Part shown: positions 16,684 through 25,209 of the stretch, piece after piece
Numbering within the stretch: position 1 is the first letter of the stretch
Layout: the number at the start of each line of letters is the position of its first letter
Assembly: GCA_017461945.1 (NCBI GenBank)
Contig: JAFTSB010000050.1
Coordinates: 1-54,484 of the forward strand
DNA length: 54,484 nucleotides
Direction of reading: 5' to 3'
Origin: Clostridia bacterium
GTDB taxonomy: Bacteria > Bacillota > Clostridia > Oscillospirales > CAG-272
Program-made: the position numbers and the translations under genes
Notes under the pieces: generated by a model
What the model saw: only the letters and a program-made list of their open reading frames with translations
Told to the model about the DNA's origin: nothing
The model's database searches: none

Positions 16684-17889
16684 ATGACAGTTCGTGAAAG
16701 ATTTTTGAAATACGTTTCGTTTGGCACAAACTCTGACGAAAATGCAGAGTCCTGCCCCTCCACCCAAAGCCAGCTTGTTTTGGGAAAATATCTGGCGGAT
16801 GAGCTAAAGGAAATCGGGCTCACCGAGGTAGAGCAGGACAAGGACGGATATGTTTATGGCGTTCTGGAGGCCACCCCCGGCAGAGAAAAGGATCCTTCGA
16901 TCGGTTTTATTGCACATATGGACACAAGCTCCGCTGTGAAGGGCGACGGGATCCATCCACAAATCATTCATTACAACGGTGGAGACATTCCGCTGAGCGA
17001 TAGCGTCAGCATCCGTGCAAAAGATTTTCCAAGCCTGGAACGCTATGTCGGGTGCGACATCATCACTTCGGATGGCACAACGCTGCTCGGCGCAGACGAC
17101 AAAGCCGGAATTGCCGAAATTCTCTCCGCCTGTGAATACCTTGTCTCTCACCCCGAGATCAGCCACGGCAGAATTGCCGTGGGCATTACGCCGGACGAGG
17201 AGATCGGCAGGGGAGCCGACCGATTTGACATCAAGCGCTTTGCTTGTGACTGGGCTTATACCGTGGACGGCGGTGAGATTGGAGAAATCGAATACGAAAA
17301 CTTCAACGCCGCCGCTGCCAAAATCACGGTAAACGGGGTCAATATTCATCCCGGAAGCGCCAAAAACAAAATGAAGAACGCCAGCCTTCTGGCAGCCGAA
17401 TTTATCAATCTGATGCCTAAGGCAGAAACGCCCGCACACACCGAAGGGTATGAGGGCTTCTATCATCTTTGCGATATGGAGGGCGATGAAACGCTGGCTA
17501 AGCTTTCCTATATCATTCGCGACCACTCAATGGAAGCATTCACCAAGCGCAAAGCATTTGTGCAGCATTTGGTAGACTATCTGAATGGCGTGTACGGCGA
17601 CGGCACCTTTGTGGCCGAAATCAAGGATAGCTATTATAATATGCGAGAGAAGATCACGCCTTTTATGCATATCATTGACAACGCGGTAGCCGCCATGAAG
17701 GCCCATGATGTGGAGCCCCTGATCGTTCCCATCCGCGGCGGAACGGACGGAGCAAGACTTTCCTTTGAGGGTCTCCCCTGCCCCAATCTTTCCACGGGTG
17801 GCGCCAACTTCCACGGCATTCACGAATTTATCCCGATCCCCTCCATGGAGAAAATGGTCGACGTGCTTGTGACCTTGATGAAAAATTAA
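16684..17889 (+). CDS. pepT: peptidase T (tripeptide aminopeptidase)
   Basis: A 401-residue M20-family dizinc aminopeptidase that removes the N-terminal residue from tripeptides in the cytoplasm. The zinc and catalytic residues are all visible: IAHMDTS (first His and catalytic Asp), GADDKAG (bridging Asp), PDEEIGRG (catalytic Glu pair), YTVDGG and the late NFHGIHEF histidine. The dimerisation domain lies between. Length matches the family (about 400-410). A longer open frame runs upstream, but the promoter and the weak GAGG before the ATG at 16684 place the start there. It appears to be transcribed alone. Confidence 0.95.
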   Translation: MTVRERFLKYVSFGTNSDENAESCPSTQSQLVLGKYLADELKEIGLTEVEQDKDGYVYGVLEATPGREKDPSIGFIAHMDTSSAVKGDGIHPQIIHYNGGDIPLSDSVSIRAKDFPSLERYVGCDIITSDGTTLLGADDKAGIAEILSACEYLVSHPEISHGRIAVGITPDEEIGRGADRFDIKRFACDWAYTVDGGEIGEIEYENFNAAAAKITVNGVNIHPGSAKNKMKNASLLAAEFINLMPKAETPAHTEGYEGFYHLCDMEGDETLAKLSYIIRDHSMEAFTKRKAFVQHLVDYLNGVYGDGTFVAEIKDSYYNMREKITPFMHIIDNAVAAMKAHDVEPLIVPIRGGTDGARLSFEGLPCPNLSTGGANFHGIHEFIPIPSMEKMVDVLVTLMKN

Positions 17890-17929
17890 AAAAGCAAAGC
17901 GCCGCTTGGCGGATGGCATCAATACCACA

Positions 17930-18096
17930 GCACAGCACCGTCTCAATGACCGATGCCGGTACAGACGCGCTTGCCACCATAGGTGGCAGGCACGCAATGC
18001 TCGATGGCAAGCCCCAGGGTGGCTGCACCATTGGCCAATTCCCCCCTCACAAATGCGGATCGGCCTTTTATGCTCACTGGGCTCAAAAACCGTTAT
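17930..18096 (-). pseudogene. deleted remnant of a glycyl-radical-enzyme gene
   Basis: The minus strand begins with a preserved leader (AAGGAGAAACGT, then ATA where the start codon should be), reads HKRPIRICE, jumps straight to GEL, then GLAIEHCVPATYGGKRV, and breaks off in stop codons. The gene at 2995-5124 has KRPIRLCE at residues 10-17 and RICEGEL...GLAIEHCVPATYGGKRV at 72-102, so codons 18-71 were lost, probably by recombination between the two (R)xCE coding words. The end near 17930 still resembles the FETVL region after another small deletion. Clearly non-functional. Confidence 0.85.
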
Positions 18097-18316
18097 ACGT
18101 TTCTCCTTTTTCGCAACAGTTCGGTTTTTATATTAGCATTTCAAGCATGCCACCGTTGTAAGAATAGGCGATTGGAAGAATAAAACAGAATCGCCCATTC
18201 CGCTTTTAGAAATAGTTTTTGCAAATTATGTTATGTCACAAAAATCAAAAGAAATCAAGATGTTTTAAGGCATTTGCCAAGATTGGATTCTTGCTATAGT
18301 TTTTTCAAAAAATAAT

Positions 18317-18346
18317 TGACAAGATGCGTTACGGTGTGTTACCATA
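18317..18346 (+). promoter_or_regulatory. promoter of the second MBL hydrolase
   Basis: TTGACA (18317-18322), 18 bp, TACCAT (18341-18346), 25 bp before the start codon. The stretch 18110-18316 between the GRE remnant and this promoter is AT-rich with no gene seen. Confidence 0.6.
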
Positions 18347-18371
18347 AACAAAAACCACCGGGAGGCTTTGT

Positions 18372-19748
18372 ATGGATCTCAGCTTGTTTTTTGATATCCC
18401 CGTGCTGCAAAGCAGCACCTATTCCAAAATGATTCTGCGTCCAAATTGCACGGTGAAGGAGCACGCCGCTATTGTAGCAAAATTGAAGGCACAGAGCTTT
18501 GAGGAGCATTTTTCCAAAGCCAACGCCGGACTGCACACTGCTATTTTCTCAAACGGCGAGCAGGTCATTTCGCTGATGCGCAGTTCCGCCACAGGAGAGC
18601 TCCGCGTCACGTGGGAGGAGGAACGGTACAACGCACTTGCCCCCCTGCAGCAGCCCGCAGAAGCCCCCAAGGGAGAAGCTACCGTCAGCCAGATCGGCGT
18701 AGGTGCTTACGGTGCCTTTGACGATGACCCCATGATCGGTATGCTATATCTGGTCAAGCTTGCCGACGGGCGCGCTCTGCTTATTGACGGCGGCATGCCC
18801 TGCGAAGGATGCGCCGATGACATTTACAAAGCCTTGGAGAGCCACGGTATCGCCAAGGACAGCGAGGGCCGCTATTTGATCGCCGGGTGGATCTTTACCC
18901 ACGCCCACGGTGATCACATTGGTGCGTTTCTGCATTTTGCCCCTAAATACGGCAATCGCGTTAACGTGGAATATCTGCTGTATCATTTCCCCGGTGACGG
19001 AAATGTGGCACCACGGGATGCCGATTTCCCTGCATTCGAGAAAAAAATCGACGACTATTTCCCCACTGCACGCCGCATCGTTCCGCGCGCCGGCGCCCTG
19101 TATTACTTTGGCAACGCCGCCCTGCGCGTGCTGTGTTCCCCCGACCTGCTATACACCCCCGAAAAGCGCTTGGCCTATTTCAACAACACCAGCATCACGC
19201 TGATGCTGGAAATCGAGGGCACCAAGACCCTGTTTATGGGAGACGGCGGTGACCTGGTGGCCGCCAAGATGCTGGAATGCCACGCCCCCTCTGTACTGAA
19301 AAGCGATATGGTACAGATCACCCATCACGGACTGTATACCAACGCCTTTGACACACCGCGCACCCCCGAGGAGCTGGCGGTAATGACCAAGGAGGAAAAG
19401 GCCGCGCGTGAGGCCGAGCGTCACATCTGCAAAAATCTGACCCGCCTGTATGAAACGGCTGCCCCTTCCATTGGCCTTTGGCCGATGGGAGACACCAACG
19501 GCCAACCTCGCAACGGCCGCACAACGGTGATGCAGCATTGGAGCCGCACCTATGGTCAGGTGGCCTATTTTGTGGATCTGGAAGCACCGCAGGTGGGCTA
19601 TGACGGGGTCAATATCGTAAAAAAAGGAGAGTTGACCACGTACACCGCCTCCTCCGAAACCGAGCTGATGATCACCAAATTTGCGCTGCGTGACGGCACA
19701 GTCACTCTGCTTTGCAACCAAACGTGGGGCTCCTATTGCAACGGATAA
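18372..19748 (+). CDS. metallo-beta-lactamase-fold hydrolase with N-terminal extension (second copy)
   Basis: A 458-residue protein of the same architecture as 894-2174: about 110 residues of unrecognised N-terminal sequence, then LIDGG (137-141), the metal motif THAHGDH (176-182), GDGGD and ITHHG. The metal site appears intact. The two proteins are diverged in sequence, so this is an old duplication or separate acquisition. GGGAGG before the ATG supports the start, and a terminator follows, so it is a single-gene unit. Its neighbour upstream is the glycyl-radical-enzyme remnant, which repeats the gene association of the first locus. Substrate unknown. Confidence 0.85.
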   Translation: MDLSLFFDIPVLQSSTYSKMILRPNCTVKEHAAIVAKLKAQSFEEHFSKANAGLHTAIFSNGEQVISLMRSSATGELRVTWEEERYNALAPLQQPAEAPKGEATVSQIGVGAYGAFDDDPMIGMLYLVKLADGRALLIDGGMPCEGCADDIYKALESHGIAKDSEGRYLIAGWIFTHAHGDHIGAFLHFAPKYGNRVNVEYLLYHFPGDGNVAPRDADFPAFEKKIDDYFPTARRIVPRAGALYYFGNAALRVLCSPDLLYTPEKRLAYFNNTSITLMLEIEGTKTLFMGDGGDLVAAKMLECHAPSVLKSDMVQITHHGLYTNAFDTPRTPEELAVMTKEEKAAREAERHICKNLTRLYETAAPSIGLWPMGDTNGQPRNGRTTVMQHWSRTYGQVAYFVDLEAPQVGYDGVNIVKKGELTTYTASSETELMITKFALRDGTVTLLCNQTWGSYCNG

Positions 19749-19765
19749 GCCTCTGCCATCTGCGT

Positions 19766-19796
19766 AAAAAAGCCGGCTGTAACAAGCCGGCTTTTT
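19766..19796 (+). terminator. terminator after the second MBL hydrolase
   Basis: AAAAAGCCGGCT, short loop, AGCCGGCTTTTT; symmetrical. Confidence 0.85.
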
Positions 19797-19838
19797 ACAT
19801 CAATATTGCATATTTTTAAAAAAACGCACATACGTGTA

Positions 19839-20426
19839 TCAAAATTCGATTAAAATGGCACGGCAAGGGGCGCCATCGGCACCGGACAAGAGCAAGGGCG
19901 CAGCACACAAAAAATAAACACCTGCCGACACCTGCTGCAATCGAACGCCCTCTAGCAAAGCAACACCCGCCCCCAGCAGGATCCGATGCACCTCCATAGG
20001 GGCTGACTCGGGTCCTACGCTTTGTGACTCTACCCCTAAAAGCGCCAGCGGTGCCTTGGCAAATACAGCGGCTGCAGCGGTTGTGATCTCCACATTTCCC
20101 CGCAACAATATCCGTTCTGCAGCACCGGCAGACCTGGCTTGCTCCAATACGGCACAGGCACCGGCGGCATCCATCACACCCTCCCCCTCGGCCACATACG
20201 CAGGCCCCACAAAGTGGGAAAGTGGCATTTGATCCACCGTGGCACCACTTTGCAAAAAATGATAGGGGGCATCCACGTGGGTACCGTTGTGGGCACACAT
20301 AGAAAAGGCGCTTAAATTATACAACTCCCCCCGTTCCATTTGGGATAAGATCCGACGCTCCGGTGCGGGATCGCCCGGGTAGACTTGGCAGTCAAACACT
20401 TCTTGTGAGATATCGTATAGCTTCAT
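19839..20426 (-). CDS. cyclase/kynurenine-formamidase-like metal hydrolase
   Basis: A 195-residue member of the cyclase family (PF04199), which contains KynB-type arylformamidases and other manganese or zinc amidohydrolases. The signature HNGTHVDAPYHF supplies the metal ligands (His46, His50, Asp52). There are no neighbouring tryptophan-degradation genes, so the substrate is open. AGGAGGAG before the ATG at 20426 sets the start. It is divergent from the DMT transporter, with about 150 bp holding two back-to-back promoters; a shared role with the exporter is possible but unproven. Confidence 0.85.
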   Translation of the reverse strand: MKLYDISQEVFDCQVYPGDPAPERRILSQMERGELYNLSAFSMCAHNGTHVDAPYHFLQSGATVDQMPLSHFVGPAYVAEGEGVMDAAGACAVLEQARSAGAAERILLRGNVEITTAAAAVFAKAPLALLGVESQSVGPESAPMEVHRILLGAGVALLEGVRLQQVSAGVYFLCAAPLLLSGADGAPCRAILIEF

Positions 20427-20462
20427 AGCTCCTCCTGCTGGTGGCTTGCGCGTGATATCCTT

Positions 20463-20491
20463 ATTATAAAGCATTTCGCGTGCGGTGTCAA
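20463..20491 (-). promoter_or_regulatory. promoter of the cyclase gene
   Basis: On the minus strand, TTGACA (20486-20491), 17 bp, TATAAT (20463-20468): full consensus. Confidence 0.8.
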
Positions 20492-20520
20492 TCCGCCCTT
20501 TCCCGTTGGCATGCCGGGAC

Positions 20521-20549
20521 TTGCTTATTGCACGGCGTTGTGCTATAAT
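20521..20549 (+). promoter_or_regulatory. promoter of the DMT transporter gene
   Basis: TTGCTT (20521-20526), 17 bp, TATAAT (20544-20549), 31 bp before the start. Confidence 0.7.
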
Positions 20550-20580
20550 GGTGGCGTTACGTTTACGCAAAGGAGGAGCT

Positions 20581-21477
20581 ATGAGCAAATCTATCAAAAC
20601 CGGCATCCTTTTGGCCATTTTAGCGGCAGCACTATACGCCTTGAACGCTCCTTTATCTAAAATTCTGTTGGGCTATATGCCCTCTACGCTGATGGCAGGA
20701 TTTCTGTATCTGGGCGCAGGTCTTGGTATGGGCGTGATCGCGCTGATCCGCAGGACCAGCCACACACAAGCGCGAGAAACCGGGCTGTCTTGCGCAGAAC
20801 TCCCTTTTACCATAGCCATGATCCTGCTGGATATTGCAGCCCCGATTTGCCTTTTGATCGGTCTTTCTCACACTACAGCTGCCAACACTTCGCTCTTGAA
20901 CAACTTTGAGATCGTGGCCACGGCACTCATCGCCCTGATGATCTTTAAAGAGCGGATCAGCCCCCGGCTTTGGTGTGGTATTCTATTTGTGGTGCTTTCC
21001 TGTGCGCTGCTCTCCTTCGAGGATATCTCAAGCCTACGCTTTTCCTATGGCTCACTATTTGTGCTGTTGGCCGCCGTTTGCTGGGGATTGGAGAACAACT
21101 GCACCAGAAAGATCTCCTCTAAGGATCCCCTGCAGATCGTCTTGCTCAAGGGTGTATTTTCGGGGCTTGGTTCTGTTTGCATCGGGCTGATCCTGGGCGA
21201 GCGGATGACTGTACTCTGGAGCGTTTTTGCCGTGCTTTGCGTTGGCTTTGTGGCCTATGGGCTCAGCATTTTCTTTTATGTGTACGCACAGCGCATGCTG
21301 GGTGCGGCACGCACCAGTGCTTATTACGCCATATCCCCGTTTATCGGCACGGGGCTATCGTTGATCCTCTTTCACCAGTTCCCCCGTCCTGTCTATTTTG
21401 TCGCACTGGGACTGATGGCCATTGGCGCGTGGCTTTGCGCCAAGGATGAGCCACTCTTTCCAAGGAGAAAACGGTGA
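20581..21477 (+). CDS. EamA-type DMT-superfamily transporter
   Basis: A 298-residue integral membrane protein with about ten hydrophobic helices in two EamA repeats, as in drug/metabolite exporters. Recognisable family words include LYALNAPLSK in the first helix and NNCTRKIS...LLKGVFSGLG in the second half. AAAGGAGG before ATG 20581 sets the start. It probably exports a small metabolite; the substrate cannot be inferred. A strong terminator follows directly. Confidence 0.88.
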   Translation: MSKSIKTGILLAILAAALYALNAPLSKILLGYMPSTLMAGFLYLGAGLGMGVIALIRRTSHTQARETGLSCAELPFTIAMILLDIAAPICLLIGLSHTTAANTSLLNNFEIVATALIALMIFKERISPRLWCGILFVVLSCALLSFEDISSLRFSYGSLFVLLAAVCWGLENNCTRKISSKDPLQIVLLKGVFSGLGSVCIGLILGERMTVLWSVFAVLCVGFVAYGLSIFFYVYAQRMLGAARTSAYYAISPFIGTGLSLILFHQFPRPVYFVALGLMAIGAWLCAKDEPLFPRRKR

Positions 21478-21513
21478 TAAAAAAGAGACGTTGCGTTGCA
21501 ACGTCTCTTTTTT
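21478..21513 (+). terminator. terminator after the DMT transporter
   Basis: AAAAAAGAGACGTTGC, loop GTT, GCAACGTCTCTTTTTT; likely bidirectional. Confidence 0.85.
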
Positions 21514-21518
21514 ATCAC

Positions 21519-21638
21519 TCAAGCACCAAAATAGGCCGCGATCTCCTTTGCAGGAGTATGCTGAATGCCTCCCATGCCGAGGCCAAGAACACCAAACTGC
21601 TCGTTTTCGCCACCATGTGGCAGTTTTCTATATTCCAT
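21519..21638 (-). pseudogene. N-terminal stub of an aldo/keto reductase
   Basis: A 39-codon frame with a good ribosome-binding site (GAGAGGAG) reads MEYRKLPHGG and then VLGLGMGGIQ before stopping at AAYFGA. This is the start of clostridial aldo/keto reductases (usually over 300 residues, beginning MEYRxLGxxGxxVSxLGLG). The rest of the barrel is absent. It ends against the DMT terminator and starts 34 bp downstream of the alpha/beta hydrolase stop, so it may still be transcribed. It is read as a relic; a functional micropeptide is less likely. Confidence 0.65.
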
Positions 21639-21672
21639 GATCGTTCTCCTCTCTGATACCAATCCACAAGGG

Positions 21673-22431
21673 TCATGTCGCCGTACCGGCGGCCACAAGC
21701 TGAGCAAAGGCATCGGCGGTCTGCGTGATTTGCTGTGCGGCAGTAATCGTGGGAGTTCCGTCCCCCTCCTGCGCTCCATACATTCCAAACCCGGCGTGAC
21801 ACCCACCGGGAATGACGATCTCGGTAAAGTTACCCGGCAGATGGACACGGTTTTCTTGGTATTTTTCACGATTCATCACCCGATCCTCGCTGCCGTAAAC
21901 AGAAAGCACGGCAAGATCGGTGTGGGAAAGCTCTGCTGTGGAATAGGATCCCAGCAATAACAGCCCTGCATAGTCTGCGGTGTGATCGGCAAGATAAGCG
22001 GCGGCCATAGAGCCCCCCAGCGAATGCCCACCGATGTACCACTCTGTGATAGCAGGATGTTTTTCTTGAATACCCTCGGCGGCATTGCGATCCAATACGG
22101 CAAGATGAAAGGGCATTTTCAAAAGCACGCACAAAATGCCACGCTCGGCCAAAGCCTGCATCAACGGAAGATATGCGGTGTATTCCACCTTACCACCGGG
22201 ATAAAAGATCAATCCCGTGGTGGCTCCCGCGGGCGCCATCACAATGGTACCGTCGGGCTCCTCTTGCCACGTGACACCTTGAGGCAAAAATGCCGTGATC
22301 GCCTGTCGGTCGGCACGGTAATAATCCCCCAGATAGAGGGCGCAGGCTGCAACCGTTATGGTCAGCACCAGCAAAACCGAGATCGCCGCAATACACAGTT
22401 TTCGTTTTCGTTTATTTGCAAAAAGACTCAT
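21673..22431 (-). CDS. membrane-anchored alpha/beta hydrolase
   Basis: A 252-residue protein with one N-terminal membrane helix (about 12-34) after a basic KRKRK stretch, so the catalytic domain lies outside the membrane. The alpha/beta-hydrolase triad is visible: Ser137 in GGHSLGG, Asp in VYGSEDRV and His in IPGGCHAGFG. It resembles the PF12695 family of uncharacterised esterases. AAAGGAG before the ATG supports the start. A 22-bp perfect palindrome lies 70 bp upstream. Substrate unknown. Confidence 0.85.
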   Translation of the reverse strand: MSLFANKRKRKLCIAAISVLLVLTITVAACALYLGDYYRADRQAITAFLPQGVTWQEEPDGTIVMAPAGATTGLIFYPGGKVEYTAYLPLMQALAERGILCVLLKMPFHLAVLDRNAAEGIQEKHPAITEWYIGGHSLGGSMAAAYLADHTADYAGLLLLGSYSTAELSHTDLAVLSVYGSEDRVMNREKYQENRVHLPGNFTEIVIPGGCHAGFGMYGAQEGDGTPTITAAQQITQTADAFAQLVAAGTAT

Positions 22432-22499
22432 ACGGGCGCTCCTTTGTCAGTTTTTCGGAAATACGTATCCATATTTTTTGATTCATCCTGCCGTTTTTT

Positions 22500-22521
22500 A
22501 CATCCAGCAGCTGCTGGATGT
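22500..22521. promoter_or_regulatory. 22-bp perfect palindrome, candidate operator
   Basis: ACATCCAGCAG followed directly by its inverse complement, with no loop. It lies between the stop of 22533-24440 and the start of the alpha/beta hydrolase. It lacks a T-run, so it is not a standard terminator and looks more like a protein-binding dyad. Confidence 0.45.
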
Positions 22522-22532
22522 TGATCCGCCTG

Positions 22533-24440
22533 TTATGCATATACACGGAAGGCAGCGGCGGTAAAGCCGTGTACGATGTCTGTCAGTGTTACACGATTTC
22601 CCATCAGTTCAGCCGTGCAATTGACGCACTCGATGCGGCTATACGCGCGATCCAGCACGATTTCCGGCTGCAGCATGGGATCGGCAAAGCAGTTGAACAG
22701 CGCCACCGACATCGCGTTCTGCTCCTTGGCGCACATCAGATACAGGTCGGGGTTCCCCACACAATAGGCCGGAAGTGCGCAGTCGGCGATCCACGGAATG
22801 CTTTCGACCAACACCCGTTGAGTGGGAGCATTTTTGATCAACCCCGAAAGGCCGATTCTGGTAGAACTGTAGATCGACTCGCCCTCATACAAAAATACTA
22901 AAAAACGCTGACCCGTTTCGTTTTGATAGCGATAAGCCACGGGATAGGCGCCATCGGACTCGGCAGCGAACAGCACGGGCTCTGCCCCCTGCTTTAGCAC
23001 AGCGGGAAGCATTCGGACCTTGCCGTCGGTGATGAGGGATTTGTAGTTCGGCTCGGCGGTGTTAAGAAAGGACACCGTCCGTTTCGTCATCGTATCATAG
23101 CGTTCCAGACCGACATCCAGACCGCGCTCGGTCAATATCACAGCCGAGGCTGCATCCAACACGGCCCCCTTTTGCAAAAAAGACAGGTCCACGCGCCGCG
23201 CGTTTTCTCCAAACACCGAGTAGCAGACCCCTTCGCCCTTGTACACCGTGGGAATACCACAGCTGCCCAGCATAGCACCGTCCAAGGGGCGGGGTGAAAG
23301 CTCGGTCAGCGTGGTGAGATTCAAATCGGCATGCTCCATGGTGTGGGGATATGCGATCACCCGCACACCGGCATTGGCACCCGTAGGAAACAGCTCTTGG
23401 ATGCGATTCAGAAACGCGCCATTTTGCCGATGGTATTGGAGATAGCCCGTCTCCATTTCGGGATCGGCCACATAATCAAACATATACTTCAAAATGCCGT
23501 TGTAGCTACCGTCGGCGCGGGTCACAGCATCGTACAGCTCCAGATAAGAGGCTGGGCAGGCATAGCGCGGACGCGGATAAACATCGCCCTCGCTCATCAG
23601 ATCAAAGCCCTCGTGACAGACAAAGGAGCCCAGCATACGGGCGATTTCAAACACGCCGATCAAGGAAAATTGGCGTTTTTTTACCGCCCAATAGGGGGCA
23701 CCTGTTAAGCGGAGTACAGGGGGATTGCTGCCGGCCAGGATTCTGGTGATCTTGGGCACATCCAGACCATCCACGTTCCAAGGAGCATATGCGGTACAAA
23801 AGCATACCGTCACGTGGGGGGCGACCCGATCCACCGCAGCGCGGATCTCCTGCGCCAACAGCTCCAAACCCTCGCGCTGGGCCTGCAGCCAAGCGCTTCG
23901 ATATTTGTTCTCCCTTCCCGACAGCACAAAGGGGCGAAGCTGCTCCAAGGTGATCTCCTCGCCCAGAATGGCACCAATCCGCCCCAAATGAGCCGGGCAG
24001 GCGCAGGTAAATTGATCTTGACCATGCTGTCCCATACGAAAGTCATCGTCTAGCATGACGATATCGGTGCCGGTCATGGCAAGCTTTGCGATAAAGTCGG
24101 CGATGTAACGGCGAAAACCGGCATCCAAGGGGCAATTGGCGTAATGACGCACCTCTCCCTGCAAATTGACCATTTCTGCAAAGGCCGGCGCATTGTCGCC
24201 TCCCTCCACGTGGCTCAATACAAAGCCATGGCCTATGGTATCGGTCCAGACACCCACCTCAAAGCCGTGGGATTTAAAATATGCCACATTCTCCTCCAAG
24301 GAGGGCGGAATGGGAGCCAAAATGGAGCCATTGCAAAGAAAAATACGATCGACACCCGCCTCACGGCATTGCTGCAGGTAGATCGAACGGTTCTCCTTAT
24401 TGACCGTTGCGGACATAATGGGTACGGATAATTTATACAT
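22533..24440 (-). CDS. uncharacterised large protein, probable TIM-barrel glycosidase-like
   Basis: A 635-residue protein that I do not recognise by name. The N-terminal half alternates strands and helices like a TIM barrel (KLSVPIM..., VDRIFLCN, GFEVGVWTDT, TDIVMLDDDFRMG, HVTVCFCTAY), with the acidic cluster LDDDF at a strand end where retaining glycosidases hold catalytic residues. The C-terminal third looks like a beta-sandwich. There is no signal peptide, so it acts inside the cell. AAAGGAG before the ATG at 24440 sets the start. Neighbours give no pathway. A glycoside hydrolase-like role is a guess. Confidence 0.75.
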   Translation of the reverse strand: MYKLSVPIMSATVNKENRSIYLQQCREAGVDRIFLCNGSILAPIPPSLEENVAYFKSHGFEVGVWTDTIGHGFVLSHVEGGDNAPAFAEMVNLQGEVRHYANCPLDAGFRRYIADFIAKLAMTGTDIVMLDDDFRMGQHGQDQFTCACPAHLGRIGAILGEEITLEQLRPFVLSGRENKYRSAWLQAQREGLELLAQEIRAAVDRVAPHVTVCFCTAYAPWNVDGLDVPKITRILAGSNPPVLRLTGAPYWAVKKRQFSLIGVFEIARMLGSFVCHEGFDLMSEGDVYPRPRYACPASYLELYDAVTRADGSYNGILKYMFDYVADPEMETGYLQYHRQNGAFLNRIQELFPTGANAGVRVIAYPHTMEHADLNLTTLTELSPRPLDGAMLGSCGIPTVYKGEGVCYSVFGENARRVDLSFLQKGAVLDAASAVILTERGLDVGLERYDTMTKRTVSFLNTAEPNYKSLITDGKVRMLPAVLKQGAEPVLFAAESDGAYPVAYRYQNETGQRFLVFLYEGESIYSSTRIGLSGLIKNAPTQRVLVESIPWIADCALPAYCVGNPDLYLMCAKEQNAMSVALFNCFADPMLQPEIVLDRAYSRIECVNCTAELMGNRVTLTDIVHGFTAAAFRVYA

Positions 24441-24493
24441 ACAAATCTCCTTTATGAGTCTGAATGGTGCAAAAAACCGCAAAACGGGTGCGT

Positions 24494-25051
24494 TTATTTG
24501 ATCTTTTTACCATCCGAAAAGGCGTGCCCGACCGCTTCACCCAAACGGCGGTACACACGACCCACAGCATCGTAGCAAATGGGTGCAAGGAGGTCGGCAT
24601 CGATTTTGCCGTCGCCATTCAACACACGCTCGTCGGCGCTGACATTCAGGATCCTGCCAATGCAGATGCCATCCTCGTTAAACTTGATCAGCTCGCACTC
24701 CAGAGCCATGGGAAGCTCGTCGATCAAAGGGGCATTGACCAGAGGACTTTTGGTGGTATGAAAGCCGGCACGCTCCAGCTTATCCGGCACACGGTTGGCC
24801 GAAACAATCCCCACATAATCGCAGGGCACCACGGTATCTGCCGTAGCAAAGCTGACAGTAAAGGCGCCCGTCGCTTTGATATTTTGGGTGGTCTGGTGAT
24901 CCTCAGCAAGGCAGATCATGATCTGATCCTCCTCATAAATACCACCCCAGGCCGCATTCATAGCATTGGGCGTTCCCTTTTCATCATAGGTGCCGATGAT
25001 CAAAACCGGCATCGGATACAGCCAAGGCTTGGCTCCAAAATTTTTACGCAT
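24494..25051 (-). CDS. flavin reductase/flavoredoxin-family protein
   Basis: A 185-residue FMN-binding split-barrel protein of the flavoredoxin type: KPWLYPMPVLIIGTYDEKGTPN at the N-terminus, then NAAWGG and the HQTTQNI...FTVSF strand pattern typical of the family. Members bind FMN and act in anaerobic electron transfer or reduce flavin. AAAGGAG before the ATG at 25051 sets the start. The promoter upstream carries two palindromes. Confidence 0.87.
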   Translation of the reverse strand: MRKNFGAKPWLYPMPVLIIGTYDEKGTPNAMNAAWGGIYEEDQIMICLAEDHQTTQNIKATGAFTVSFATADTVVPCDYVGIVSANRVPDKLERAGFHTTKSPLVNAPLIDELPMALECELIKFNEDGICIGRILNVSADERVLNGDGKIDADLLAPICYDAVGRVYRRLGEAVGHAFSDGKKIK

Positions 25052-25092
25052 CTTGTTCTCCTTTCGGCCCGACGGGCATAAATGCTTCAGGC

Positions 25093-25150
25093 GGTGCGAC
25101 GGTGTCGCACCAATCAACAAAATTATAGCACACGCGTGCTTTCATTGCAA
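25093..25150 (-). promoter_or_regulatory. promoter with two palindromes, flavoredoxin gene
   Basis: On the minus strand, TTGCAA (25145-25150), 17 bp, TATAAT (25122-25127). The spacer holds a CACGCGTG palindrome, and just after the start site lies a perfect hairpin with arms GGTGCGAC (25093-25100 and 25104-25111). Either could be a regulator site. Confidence 0.6.
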
Positions 25151-25159
25151 TATAAGCAA

Positions 25160-25200
25160 AGAAAAAAGCAAAGATCCCCGACAGAATTCCGTCGGGGATC
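25160..25200 (-). terminator. terminator of the ZIP transporter gene
   Basis: Arms GATCCCCGAC (25173-25182) and GTCGGGGATC (25191-25200), then a T-rich run on the minus strand. Confidence 0.8.
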
Positions 25201-25209
25201 GGAGTGGGA

